A DNA stretch of 64,000 nt from Beaufortia kweichowensis (lineage: Eukaryota; Chordata; Actinopteri; Cypriniformes; Gastromyzontidae): positions 3,882,501 to 3,946,500 of the forward strand of contig CM032802.1 in NCBI GenBank assembly GCA_019155185.1, in the 5' to 3' direction. This document shows, piece by piece, positions 1 to 12,028 of this stretch (the first letter of the stretch is position 1; each line of letters begins with the position of its first letter). The notes under the pieces are model-generated. The model made no database searches and was not told where the DNA came from. It was given only the letters and a program-made list of their open reading frames with translations. Position numbers and translations under genes: made by a program.

Positions 1-462
1 TTACCCAGTTGTGTCAGTAGATCTGAATTTTACAGTATTTGAATAAATTCAATTTCATTACAGTTCTTCTCAGTCGCTTTGGTGCATTTCTCAAATCCAT
101 AACATTTGAACAGCATACAGTTCACTGTATGTCATTTTAATCAATGGCCCTATAAAAGTCTTGACATAATGCTTGACAGATTATGACAATTGGTTCAATC
201 ATTGCTTTTATTGACTTTTGTAATTAACTAATGTTCAGATCACTATTTTACAGGGAACTAGTATAAACTGTTTTAATCATCATGCCATAAGAACTTGATG
301 AAGTAGAAAACAGGAGATGATTTTATTGACATAATGTATTGCATGAATGTACCAAAGCATTAGAAATGTGTTTAGAAAAGGGAAATTGGTTTCAAGATGT
401 GCACAAAGCACTAAATGAAGTAAGGTAAAAGCAATCATCTTATCAATATCTCAATTGATACC

Positions 463-710
463 ATATGTGACCCAGTTTGTAAAAACCCAGCTGAAGTATT
501 TTTTTTTTTCTACATAAAGTCATTCAATGTAATATAAAGAATATTCTGTGAGAATTTAACATTGATATCTTTAATATTGTCTGAGTGATGTCATGTCAAA
601 GATTTAAATCATAGTGAAATTAATAGGTGAAATCAAACTTTGAGGCTCGTTATCTCAGAATTTGATTTTTAGACTTTAGCCTGGTTTTCACAGACTGGGT
701 GACATATTGT
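463..710. mobile_element. MITE with ~35-bp imperfect terminal inverted repeats
   Basis: The left end reads ATATGTGACCCAGTTTGT and continues into AAAACCCAGCTGAAG. The right end (CTTTAGCCTGG...CAGACTGGGTGACATAT) is its inverted complement with a few mismatches. The interior is AT-rich and non-coding. A relative with the same ends lies at about 46200-46522. This is a non-autonomous DNA transposon; the superfamily was not determined because no clear target-site duplication was found. Confidence 0.6.
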
Positions 711-1320
711 CAATTAGCAGGCAGAATCTCCAATACTCTCAAATTCTCATAAAAATTAGGTGTACACTTGAAATGCACTTGTTTATCCAAATAGCTTTGC
801 TTATAAGGTTCATCTTCTGTATTCAGAGCTCTCAGAAGACCTAAGAAGAAGAAAACCTGCAGTACACAACCCATTAGATATACAGAACCCCCGGAAGAGA
901 CATCCAAGGAGTGGGCAACTGAATTGCCTTGACCTGTGGGACAAACATAAATCGCTGGATAAGTAACACAAGGAACTGTGGAGGTGGTCCCACACCGGCT
1001 CTCAGAATGTAATACTAGCATCTGACTTTCCAAAGACTATCACCTTACTGTTTTATGTGCCCAAGGTCAGGTTGGCTTTAATCTCTTAATTGCAAGATTT
1101 ATAACCGGACAATGGAAGAGTTACATAGACATTAAGACAGACCAAATGACTTATGTGACTCATAAACTTTAAACCCAGAATGACCCGGTGACTGCAGATT
1201 TTACATACACTTGAATTCTTGTCTCAGAAATTCCTGTCTGTGGACTTGGTTGTGCAAGAAATTATTGCCAGTAAGATGTGATCCTAAAGGTTAAAAAAAT
1301 GTGAAATATAATAATGTGTG

Positions 1321-1324
<4 letters not shown>

Positions 1325-1361
<37 letters not shown>
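1325..1361. repeat. (AT)n microsatellite
   Basis: A nearly uninterrupted run of about 18 TA dinucleotides inside an AT-rich stretch that extends to about 1520. Simple repeat with no coding content. Confidence 0.95.
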
Positions 1362-1363
<2 letters not shown>

Positions 1364-1689
1364 TGTATATTAAGGTTCAAATAAATATTGTAAATGTATA
1401 TATTGTATAAATACATACATATGTTATGCCTAAATTTCATTAAAATTACATATATTATTATAAACTGTATATATTTTGTTATATATTTTTTATTATATTA
1501 TACATATATTTTTTTTAAAGTGTTAAAAAACAGCAAAACTGTTGGTGATTTTTTTATGTATTGTGAAAGTTAAGGAAATACAAAAAATACCACCGACAAA
1601 TACCTCTTATGACAATATGTTGTCAAGCTTATTTGCAATATGTTGTGCAAGCTTTATTTTTTTCCATTAATTGTTTTAAGAAATTCAAT

Positions 1690-1833
1690 ACCTGAATAGT
1701 CAGCAACGCGGTCCCTTTAAGTTTGTGACCCGGAAGTGCGTCAGCAGTACCGGCAAGTCAACGGGTTCTCTTCCGGCCTCTGAAGACAGGCTGCGAGCGT
1801 GGATTTTTATCTGTGCTCTAATAAGTAATCACA
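1690..1833 (+). promoter_or_regulatory. eif3m: eif3m promoter and 5' UTR
   Basis: GC content rises sharply here. An ETS/GABP-type site, CCGGAAGTG, lies at about 1730, and a second GGAAG-type core occurs on the minus strand in CTCTTCCGG near 1770. The pyrimidine run TTCTCTTCC is a possible TOP-like start typical of translation-factor genes, but the start site is inferred. An in-frame TAA lies 12 nt upstream of the ATG. Confidence 0.6.
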
Positions 1834-4800
1834 ATGAGCGTCCCAGCATTTATTGACATAACGGAGGAGGATCAGGTATTATTAAACACTTCCGGAATGA
1901 GCATCTGTCTTATTGTACACAGAATTCAGCAGAGAGACCGGTCCATATGTTTAATCCTGCTTCAGATGCTAACACGAATTAGCCATAAGCCTATCTCCAC
2001 CTCAACAATGAACTGATACCGTTAGGAATGTTGACTTACGATTTTATATATAAGACGTTTTATACATGACAGCTGAGTAGACATTATTTATTTTAATTTC
2101 TTGCATGTCAACAGGATTTTGTGAACAATCGGCCACATAATACGGTTGTTGATCAATGATCCTATATATAGTAATAGATGACTGTATTGCTTGTTTTCAT
2201 TTTGATACATAATAATGTATTCATGTCAATGTGTTTTGGGGATTTTAAGTGGTGACTAAAGCAAAACTGTGTTTTTACTTGTAGGCTTCAGAGCTTCGGG
2301 CCTATCTGAAGTCTAAAGGAGCTGAGATCTCCGAGGAAAACTCTGATGGAGGCCTGCACGTCGATCTGGCACAGATCATAGAAGCGTGTGACGTTTGTCT
2401 GAAAGATGACGACAAAGGTATGACATGACACAAATGGCTCACGTTAGAGCTTTTAAGTAATGAATGTGACATCTTTTCATCATGGGCATTCTCTGCAGAT
2501 GTTGAGAGTGTGATGAACAGCATTGTGTCCCTTCTGCTGATCCTGGAGACAGAGAAGCAGGAGGCTCTTATTGAGAGTTTATGTGAGAAACTGGTGAAGT
2601 TTCGTGAGGGTGAACGTCCTTCTCTCAGGATGCAGCTGTGAGTGCCAGCTGTTTGTCATCATCTGAGAGAGCAGCATCTCTTTAACATCATTGCAGTCTT
2701 GTTAGTTTACTTGTTTGTTTGTTTATTTGCTTTTGTTTGTTATTTCAGCTTGAGCAATCTGTTCCATGGTATGGATGAGAACACACCAGTGAGGTACACC
2801 GTGTATTGCAGTTTGATTAAGGTGGCAGCCACCTGCAATGCCATCGCTTTTATACCTACAGAGCTTGACCAGGTACGACAATCGTAGTGATGCTATTCAA
2901 AATAGCCATAAATTACTATCTCTCTGGATAATGCAATTTTATGAATGGGAAATGTCAACTGTACCATGACAAAAAAAAGTTTTTACCAAAGGTTTTTACC
3001 ATACTGATTAGATGTCAATATTTGCTGGTTTAAATACCCATGTGAGGTCTCTCTCAAAGTCTTTAAAGCACTTTTTAATGTTTAAAGCATGATTTTTCAT
3101 AGTCAGGTAAAGTGCTGTTTTCAGAATTGTCATATTCATAACAGTCCATATTACTCATAAATGAACACATGAAAATGAAAATAAAGTAATAATTTCATGT
3201 TATTTGAAGAGCCATCTTTTCTCCATTTGTTTGGTATTATTGCTTTTTGCCTGTGCAAAATTTAATTCACAGAAATCCTAAAAAAATATGTTACCTCTCA
3301 GAATTATCCATAATGCATTTCATTTTTTTGTTCTCATTGTAATGTAATATTCATCTACCTTATGCATCTAATATTTATTTACATGATGACCTTCTAATGT
3401 TACAACCCCTGGTCTTGTGCAGGTGCGTAAGTGGATCACAGACTGGAATTTAAACACAGAGAAGAAGCACACTCTGCTCCGGCTGGTGTATGAAGCACTG
3501 GTCGACTGCAAAAAGAGGTACACACATATATTTATCATAATCCATATATTAGATTTGTGTTGTGGCGTGTTTGCATGACCTCTATGATCTGGTCTTTTAC
3601 AGTGAAGCTGCAGCCAAAGTGATGGTGGAGTTACTGGGCAGTTACACAGAGGACAATGCATCGCAAGCCAGAGTAGATGCACACAGGTATTACACAGTTT
3701 CTTTTTCACTTAAATCTACTTTCTTGTCTACTTTCTTACTGAAGCTCATATCTGTGTATCTGCTCTTCTCAGGTGCATCGTCCGTGCCCTGAAAGATCCA
3801 AACACCTTTCTCTTTGACCATCTGCTGATTTTAAAACCAGTGCGTTTCCTGGAGGGAGAACTCATCCATGATGTAAGTGTACACTTTATCATCCTGTATA
3901 TGGATTGTATTGTTTCTTAGAAATCGTGAGTAATTGCCTTTTTTTATTTTAGCTTCTGACCATCTTTGTCAGTGCGAAGCTTTCAGCATATGTGAAGTTC
4001 TACCAGAGCAACAAAGATTTTATTGAGTCTCTCGGTGAGTACTATCATTGTGATAAAATATATTTGTGATATAAACACTATATTAAACATTTATCTATAA
4101 AGCGCACATAATATAGAACATTTCCCGATTGAAGGGACAAAACAACATTCCTACAAAAAAGCCTTTAATTTTGGTGTTTCAAAGGTGTTGTGTTTGCTGG
4201 GACATCATTTATCCATTCCCTGCTCATTGTTTATTGTTTTTAAACGCGCTGGACTGTTCAGCACATGCGTGCACACATGTTGCTGTGGTGTCACTGGGCT
4301 GGTGGTATTTGAGACTCAGCGGTTTTGTTTCGTTTAAACAGCAAATGTTAATTAACGCCAGATCCTCCCTGTCACTGACCAGTGCCAGCCAACTCAGACT
4401 AGTCCTAGTGAAGTGTTGTTATAACAATGAGCTGTTCAATCACTGCACCTCCCTCCAAACCCTAAAGGTAATGGGTCATTAGCTGTCTAGTCATTTTGAT
4501 TATTTTATAATTAATAAAAACAAATTTTCTGTTTTGATTGTGATAGTGATTGACAGTTTATATCTGCATCTATATAACATCTTAATGGAGCTCGGCAGCA
4601 ACTGTGGTTCTCGAAATGTGTTAGAACTCTTTAATAGGGATTTTAAGACATTATTCAGTAAGGAATTTTAAGTCTGTAAGTCAGTTGTGCGATTAATAAC
4701 AGCCTTTCATAGGAAGCAATAAAAGTAAAAGATGGCAGATTGTATACTACTCCTTGCATTTGGTTAATTACTGTTGACTATAAATTATCTTTTATGTTAT

Positions 4801-5681
4801 ACAAGATATACAAAATATTTCAATATGAACATGTGTATAGAGAAACTGAGTCAGGTGTAATTCCTGGATCTCTCTTTAGGACTGTGGGTAATGTAGTCAA
4901 AATTTCCTAGTTTCTTTTTTTTAAACATGAACTTAGTAGACCTGAAAAGGTTTACATATCGATAAACATGGACATGAAATACATTTTTAACATACAAAAC
5001 ACGCTTGTACATCCCTTTTTCCAATTGAGCGAACAGAATGTTAGTTGACCAAACTCAGTATTCTGCTGCTGTTATTGTGCTTTCAGGTTTGTCTCATGAG
5101 CAAAACACGGCAAAAATGAGGTTGTTGACATTCATGGGCATGGCGGTGGAGATGAAGGAGATCTGCTTTGACACCATGCAGCAGGAGCTTCAGATTGGGG
5201 CTGATGATGTGGAGGCTTTCGTCATTGATGGTACAGCTCATGGCTTTATTTGAAACTTATAACACAACAAAATGTTTATTTACATCCTAGTTTCCTCATC
5301 AGTGCGCTTGATTTTATTATCAGTTTCTCATTGAGTACTTCTGTTAATTTCTAGCTGTTCGGACCAAAATGGTCTATTGCAAGATTGACCAGACACAGAG
5401 GAAGGTTGTAGTGAGGTAAGACCTTCTTCCAGGCCTTTTCAGACAAACATGAAGAAGGCGTTGATACTTGCACATAATTTCTTCTCCACACACGAAATAT
5501 TTGTGGGCATTGTGGAATAAGGTATGTGTTAACTTGCTTCTGTCTCATGTCTTTTAGCCACAGCACACACCGCACCTTTGGCAAACAGCAGTGGCAGCAG
5601 CTGTATGACACACTGTCCTCCTGGAAACAGAATCTGTCTTCTGTAAAGAACAGCCTTCAGACGCTCTCTCCCACCGCCTGA
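1834..5681 (+). CDS. eif3m: Eukaryotic translation initiation factor 3 subunit M
   Basis: eIF3m is a PCI-domain subunit of the eIF3 complex, which promotes mRNA recruitment to the 40S ribosome in the cytoplasm. Eleven coding exons join in phase: 1834-1875, 2285-2417, 2499-2637, 2749-2872, 3423-3517, 3603-3686, 3773-3872, 3953-4034, 5087-5230, 5355-5415, 5558-5681. They encode 375 residues; human has 374. Recognised blocks include MSVPAFIDITEEDQ at the start, RYTVYCSLIKVAA, LLGSYTEDNASQARVDAHRC, and the PCI region with MRLLTFMGMAVE, TMQQELQIGADDVEAFVID and KIDQTQRKVVVSHSTHRTFG. The C-terminus ends soon after KQQWQQLYDTL, as in the family. All junctions are GT-AG. A poly(A) signal AATAAA lies at 5711. 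The gene looks intact and is the left anchor of the 11p13-like synteny block. Confidence 0.97.
2985..3320 (+). repeat. Interspersed repeat, family R1 (copy 1)
   Basis: Lies in eif3m intron 4. Shares blocks such as CCATACTGAT, GATGTCAATATTTG, TCTCTCTCAAAGT and GGTATTATTGCTT, in the same order, with 19160-19345. An inverted partial copy lies at about 33385-33505. Dispersed repeat of unknown class. Confidence 0.6.
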
Positions 5682-5710
5682 CATAGCTGATTCAGTTTTT
5701 ATACACACTC

Positions 5711-5716
5711 AATAAA
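5711..5716 (+). terminator. eif3m: eif3m poly(A) signal
   Basis: AATAAA 30 nt after the stop codon, implying a very short 3' UTR. Confidence 0.6.
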
Positions 5717-5719
5717 TGA

Positions 5720-8700
5720 CTAATGAAGACCATCTTTGATTGTCCAGAGTGGTTTCATATTCACAATTGCTTAGCTTTGGTGATGTGTATTAACAGTTGC
5801 TAAATTTAGTATGTAAATTCCTACATTTGATGGTGGGGTATTTTTTAAACAATGAATTTTTTTTTGTTGATGTTTATTATTATGAACATTTATTCCAGAG
5901 TCTCAAACATTTTCATCAATATATAGTTTGTCATGATTAGATTAGAATTTGACTATGAAATATTAAAGTGTGAATAGTGAAAGTGTTCCTGGGTGGTTGT
6001 GAAGAGGCTAAAGAAAAGAAAAACATGACACAATTTGCTGGTTATTGGATACTTAATTTAGCAGCACAATGATCTCTGTCTTTTACAATAGGTTAAGTTA
6101 AGATGTTATTATCAACACAAACAAGATTTGTGATCTCAAGGAACTAAATGTAGACATAATCAAAGTTGAGCATCATAAATTCATAAACACTATTTCAAGC
6201 ACAGTTGCCTTTGATGTGAAACACTAGCACTGGCTGTGACAAATAGTGTGAGAAATGCATGGTTTCTCCATTGGCACTTGCGATGCCAGGTGGTTTCTAT
6301 TTCTGCGCCGTCTATACAGCGATCTCATTCGATGAAAGTTCTGCACCTTATGAATATTAATCAACAAATACAGATGAGGAGAGACTGATAATAGACATGA
6401 GAATACAGGATGCATCTGTATGTGCTTGTCAGCGGCTGTGTGAGAGAGAGAGGGTGCGTGGACAGATTCTGATTGGTCATGTTTTGTGATTGACAATCGC
6501 GCCACGCCCCTTTATCGCATTCAGTGAGGACAGTCAAATTGCTTATTACTGCAATCATATCCCTTACTTCTGGTAAGGACACGGTGTGAAGATGCTTTCT
6601 ATGGATTTCTAGCAGTGTATCTTCTGCTTTTTTATTTATGAGAATTAACCCCTTAAGATGAATCCAAACATGCATCACACACTCACAGTGTAAAAGCAAA
6701 ACACCACACATGTACCAGTACACTAAAAAACCAGACATCAAACAGAAATAGTAATAATAAAAGTATAACAGCACAAAATTACCACAATGGTCAGTAAACA
6801 TTCAGCAAAAATACTATTTGATGGATTCAATTGTAAATAAACCTCAAATATAAACAAAACATAAACCAATATAAACATAATATAGCCTAAACATAAACAT
6901 CAGCAGTAACAGATTACGTAATAATGTGTACATGTCAATACCAAATGTGATAACAAAGTTTGTTTAAACAAACTTAGATCTAATATCTGCATGTAAATTG
7001 TTTCAATACATCAAAGCTTTAAACATGAAAACTCTTAACAATTATTTTTTTTACCAAAACATATGTTAACAAACTAGCTCCTGTTAAATGTTTTGCTTAA
7101 CAATTATGTACTTCCTTTAAAATAAATGTCACTTTGATATTCTGGTATCAAATCCAGTGAAATTTACACTTTGTGTATGCTAATGTTTTTGAGACCACCG
7201 CTTGTGTTTTTTGTTTGTTTGTTTAATAAAGATCGTTACAGCTATGCAGTTACTGTTTTTTAAGTTTGCAATTACAAAAGACATGTTTCCCACTGTAGAG
7301 AAATTATCACATTTCCAAGCTTGAATTATCCATCATTATTCATCCATCCTCTGGGATTTTGACAAGTTCAACGTTGTCTGGTCTTACACACGAGATAAAG
7401 GCAGGAATTTGACTTTAACATCAGCGCACGGCTCTTAGTCCAGACTCGCTGTGGACAGAAAGTGTTTAACTGTATCAGCAGCATTCCTTCGCTGGATTCA
7501 GCTGCTGAACAGTGTCCAGATCCCTGCTGACGGACGGGCTGAAATAATGCAGTCTATTACCCTTTAATTAGCACCAGTCTCCAGCAGGAGCAGAAATACA
7601 TCATGGCTGTTAGAAATGTAGGGACTTTTCCCGGCTGAAGATGATGTGGCTGAGGCAGAAAAGGAGTTGCTTTTCCCAGCGAGAGTAGATATTGGGTAAT
7701 CTGTGCATGATATGATAAAGATATCAGATGAAATGTATTGTTTTTTTGGTTTCAAAGGAACATCAACATAGATTATATATAGAGGTTAATGACAAACAGT
7801 CTTTAATTTCAAGAGGTCATTGATACATTGACACTATTACAAGCTTATTACTTACATAGAAACTGTTGCTTCTGTTATGATATGGCAGAAAACATAGTGG
7901 ATTTGTAGAAAAGTAAAGTTAAAATAATACACAAGAAAACATTTTCACATGTGGAAATTGTCATGAGGACGATATACTGTAACAAAAAGGTTTAAGATTC
8001 AAAAGTTCAATTACACAAATGCATGTCTTTTGTTTTTAGTGCAATGCAAACAATCTAATACAAATCTTATATGATTTAATTTGCTATTATTGGATAAACA
8101 TGTAAACTATACACAATCAAACCACAGATTTATACATTTAAGGGTCAACTATATAATGAAGATAGATGAACAGTTTTCAGGACAACTGTCATGATGTTTG
8201 ATATGTTGTGACTTTAACAATAAAAAAACAAAAGTTTGAACTTGTGTTGTTTTCATGAAGCCTATAATACATCAGAATGTGACGTGGGAAGAGGCACTTT
8301 TGCTTTAAATCATAGTCATATAATGAAACAAAACTTCTCAAATCAATGTTAAGTAGATTTAACTTACCTTATACTGTATATAAACACGACTCTTAGTGTG
8401 TGTTATATAAACTGTATTTTTTCTTGAGTTTTCAATGCCATCTAGTGGTTCACATCACATATCAAACTGGTGAATTAAATGCCTCAGAAGTCTCCAACAC
8501 CAAAATTTGCCATAATTTTCTTCTGTTTTCCAGACTTAATTGTTTGCTTTGGTCCAGAGATAAAAGAATAGAAGATCAATCTCTGTAAAATCTGTATTGG
8601 GGAAAGACCATTTTAATCATTATTATTTACATTAAAAAATATTTTTTGTTAGATAATTTAAAGATCAGTGTAAAAAAGTACATACAACTGAGGTAGAGCT

Positions 8701-8935
8701 TTCCAGAATGGTCCGGGTCACAGTAGGTCCCTCAGTTTCATCTACATTGTTTTTGCAGGGTTCTTCAGTCTATCTGTAGAGAGAATACATTTGTTTTTAA
8801 TTCCATATACTGATTTTATTGGTAGCTTTGTATACTTCTGAAATCTAAAATGATTTTAATAACATTTTATTTTATTGTTCATAAACTTTGATTTCTAAAC
8901 TTTGCCCCCACATTTTTACAGCTTATACTTTACTG
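5720..8935. other. Gene-free interval downstream of eif3m
   Basis: No protein family was recognised. Two patches, about 6225-6560 and 7320-7690, are less AT-rich and less repetitive than their surroundings. The first contains CCACGCCCC (GC box) and a CCAAT-type ATTGG. They could be regulatory DNA. Minus-strand open frames across 6361-6801 look like chance frames: biased composition and no splice context. Confidence 0.4.
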
Positions 8936-8941
8936 TAAGTC

Positions 8942-9050
8942 ATGAGGTTTTTTTCCAGCAATTGATGAGGGTTTTTTTCCAGCAATTGATGAGGGTTTTT
9001 TTTCAGCAATTGATGAGGGTTTTTTTTTTAAAGAAATTTAGAAAATTGAT
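8942..9050. repeat. Minisatellite, ~27-bp unit, three full copies plus a degenerate one
   Basis: The unit is a T-run followed by CCAGCAATTGATGAGGG, repeated head-to-tail at about 8942-9022. A decayed copy ends near 9050. The run creates a spurious repeated peptide on the plus strand. Confidence 0.9.
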
Positions 9051-9176
9051 GAGATCTTCTAAACTTTGCTTCCACAACTTTATAATCTTTGTACATGCAA
9101 ATTGTTGTTATTGCCCAGAAATGTTTCTAAACTTAAATCCAGCTTAACTTTTAAGGTTGACTCTACATGTTGCACA

Positions 9177-9800
9177 TTACAGCCAATCAAATGTTTCGGC
9201 TGCAGGTGGTGGTGGAATTATGCATTTTGCTGCCTCAGCCCCTGCTAGCCTTCTTCTTCTCTCTCTGCCCGATTCCGGCTTTGTATAAGGCGGCAGAGTT
9301 TCATTATCTAGAATATCATCAGTTATTGTCGCCTTTCTTTCTCTTTTAGGTTCTTTCACGTCTACCTGAAAAAGTTTTTCCAAATTACGGGGTTTTCAAC
9401 GAGAGCAATTCTCCTTTGTTTCTCTTTCTCTTTTCTTAACTTCTTTAGCTTCCTCTTTCTCCTTTCATAGGCAGTCATTTCTGTCAGAGTGAAGATGCTC
9501 ATCATTTCCAGGAGTTCCTCAGGTTCCTGCGCAACTTTCAAGTTGCATGTGTCCATCGAGGCAAGTTATACGGCTGCAGGTGTTGGAGTTGTGTCTTTTG
9601 CAGCCTTAGTCTCTTCTTTCTCTCTCTCTGCCTGATGCAGGTTTTATTGCAGTAACACCTAGATTGTCATCAATTATTGTCACTTGCTTTGTTTTCGATC
9701 TCTCTACCTGAAAGATGTCTTCCAGACTACAGAATGGTTACAGTTTCCTCCACCTCTGGCTCAGTATTTCTTTTTAAAATCTTCTTATGAATCCTGCGAA
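9177..9800 (-). pseudogene. Degenerate coding-like segment with an internal tandem copy
   Basis: On the minus strand, 9556-9362 encodes a lysine/arginine-rich stretch (ERRKRKLKKLRKEKEKQRR). The overlapping next frame (9383-9177) encodes TITDDILDNETLPPYTKP followed by IIPPPPAAE. An acceptor-like TTTTTCAG separates the two. The segment at about 9557-9790 is a decayed duplicate of the same block, sharing CAGGTAGA..GA, GACAATAA.TGATGA, GCAGAGAGAGA and CCTGCAGCCG, but it carries stops. The family was not recognised. It may be exon remnants of a lost gene on this strand; CCDC73 is expected between EIF3M and PRRG4, but the fragments do not let me claim it. Confidence 0.3.
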
Positions 9801-10089
9801 TGATTAAATGTCAAATGGGCTTGCAAACATATTAAATACTAAAATTGTAAAATTAAAATAAAATAAAAATTACTGGTTAAAATGTAATTTTTATATGAAA
9901 AAAATTGATTTCTGCAATATCATTTGCACTAGTAAAAATGAAATTCTTGATATCAAAAATAGGCATTTTTACTTAGTAATTCAATTGTTGATATTAAGAA
10001 TTCACATTTTTACTAGTGAAAATTGAATTATTGATATCAAATTTTCATAACCTGAGAATGAATAAATGATAATTTGGCTTGCCATAGTT

Positions 10090-10265
10090 TCTGCTCCTTA
10101 TGGGACTCCTCAACTAAAAAGTCCGCAATGGGAGTAGTTTCTGTATTTTAGGGATTAGGGATCTGTATCTTTTCTTGGTGAAGGACTGCCACGTAGCAGC
10201 TGTTACCTCTCCATCTGCATTGCCTTCTGTTGCCACGTTTATCGCCTGACGTCTTAGCACCCTGA
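10090..10265 (-). other. Possible minus-strand terminal exon remnant
   Basis: Reading leftward, an acceptor-like GTCTTTCAG near 10262 opens a 48-codon frame (…RRQAINVATEGNADGE…ATWQSFTKKRYRS…) ending in TAG near 10115. The family was not recognised. It lies upstream, on the same strand, of the coding-like block at 9177-9800 and may belong to the same decayed gene. A chance frame is equally possible. Confidence 0.2.
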
Positions 10266-10844
10266 AAGACAAAAAGTTTTTATTGGATACCTGTATACGT
10301 GAATTTATCAGACTGAGACATGAAACAAAAGTAATAGTGATATAACATTTGTTTTATTAAAGATGCTCATGATGACTCAAAACTCTGTTACTGACTAGGG
10401 AGGAGATGAGGATGGTGATGTGGATGATGATGCTCTTATTGTTCATTAAGGAGGATGATGAAGATGTTACTGTAATGTTACAGTAATCAAACCTGGAGGA
10501 CAAAAACACATTTCAGCATCTTTCACGTGAATGGAAATGATTTGGGTAATATTATAATGTTTGTGTTATGTTTGTGTAAAATAAAATGTGATTAGTTTAA
10601 AGACAGTGATGGGTCAAAAATCACACCTACATTTCAAATCATATAAAAAGAATTAAAGAAGACACCATAGTTTCATTTATATAGTTAGTTTATATATTTA
10701 TTTATTTTCTTGCACCATTTTTTTCCTTGTTGCACTTTTTTCTTTGTTGCACTTTGTTGCCTGATGCCATGCCACTTTGCATTGTTTCCCACAACTTGAC
10801 TTGTCTGACTTCTTGGCATCTCTTTTACTGGGATAATGTTAATT

Positions 10845-11635
10845 GTAACGATCTGTCTTCAACTGAGCCATGGTAAATCTCTGCAACAATGCCTCATGTT
10901 CTGATTTCAAATCCCAAAGTTTTTGTCGAGCTCTTTAATCTGATCATCGAAGCCTCTGGTGTCTTGGACAGCTCTCTGAAGCTCCTTCATCAGCATGTTG
11001 ACCTGGTCGTTTTTTCTTTCCTCTAGCTCATTATAATCTTTCTTCCATCTCAGTTCTTCCTCTTGAATCAGTTTCTGCATCTTTTTCTGATATGTAGATG
11101 TAATTTCTTTTTCTTGTATGACAAATTGTTTTTTCAGATTTATCTCATTCTTACTGGACAGCTCCTTCTCATTAAAGGCCACTTTTAAACTGCACAGATC
11201 CTTCTCCAGTTTACTCTCAAGGTCAGCATGCAGGTTATACAGCAGTATGGCGTTTTCAAAATTTTTGCTCTCCAGCTCTGACAGGCTACATTGCTGTTCA
11301 GAGAAGAAGGATCTCACTTTCTGCTGATATTCTATCGTTTCTATTTGACGACGCATATTAGCATACTCAGCCATATCCTGCTTCAACAGCTCAATTTCCT
11401 CGTCATTAATCTTTGTTATCTCGTTTTTAGTGGTTTCCCAAAGTTTGCAGATCTCATTTCTCTCCGTCTGAAAATAGTTGTTAAAATAGTGATCGTTTTG
11501 TTCTTTGTCGAGTTCCTCTTGCAGAGGGTCAATGTGCTTCTCCAGCTGCTCTCTCGACATGTCCTTTATGGACACAACATCCACTGCTGTTTTTCCCTTT
11601 GCAGACTTGGTGGCTGCTTTTTGTTTAGGTGGCAT
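10845..11635 (-). pseudogene. gas8/drc4-like retrocopy A, deleted and frameshifted
   Basis: GAS8 (DRC4) is a coiled-coil subunit of the nexin-dynein regulatory complex in motile cilia. This intronless frame starts MPPKQKAATKSAKGK and continues KDMSREQLEKH, which matches GAS8 EDMSKEQVEEH. It runs through a long Glu/Lys-rich coiled coil with FNEKELSSKNEIN and ends at residue 242 with a TGA at 10909-10907. Compared with copy B, about 75 residues are missing between QDTRGF and QIKELDK. One A is missing after ELDK, which throws the frame. Out of frame, homology resumes (DLKSEHEALLQRF) and is cut by a second deletion of about 300 nt near 10850. Vertebrate GAS8 has many introns, so the lack of introns points to a retrocopy later duplicated at DNA level. 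A truncated product is possible; function is doubtful. Confidence 0.75.
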
Positions 11636-12028
11636 TATTCGTGTAATGTATAATATGAATAAATATAGTAAATGTATTTAATATATTCAATTATATTTTC
11701 AGCTGAAGTTTATATTGATTTGAAGTGACTCTTTATATAGAGCCAAGCGGCCTCAAGACGCAACAGTCACGTGAGTGAAATGTCTCTTAATACGTAAATG
11801 GTCATTACGGACGTCATATGTAGGCGGGGTCATGCCTGAACATGTAGTGGAAGTTTACCACAGGTTAAGTTTGGGTCGGGTAGTATCGTTTGTTTTTGTT
11901 GTTGTCGTTGAAAGAGTCTATTCGCGGGTACAGCAACGTCGCAAATACGCGTTAATTACGTGTGAACACATTATTTATATTACGTGTTAACACGTCAGTT
12001 TGTTTTGGCACATTGGAAACCATATTGC
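11636..12028. promoter_or_regulatory. Putative divergent promoter A
   Basis: This region lies between the minus-strand start of gas8-like copy A and the plus-strand exon-like sequence at 12029. It contains CAGTCACGTGAG (E-box CACGTG) near 11766, TATATAGAG near 11735 and GGACGTCA near 11808. The same sites recur in unit B. Promoter activity is inferred from conservation between the two units and from the head-to-head arrangement. Confidence 0.35.

Larger units (their letters stand above)
1..1690. other. Upstream flank of eif3m, no gene seen
   Basis: Apart from the MITE and the microsatellite, this stretch holds only short open frames without splice-flanked or family-like protein sequence. In human the neighbour on this side is WT1; nothing resembling it is visible. 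Confidence 0.6.

Noticed and set aside
6361..6801. 146-codon minus-strand open frame
   Set aside because: Composition is chance-like (aromatic run, no domain), there are no splice signals and no family resemblance.
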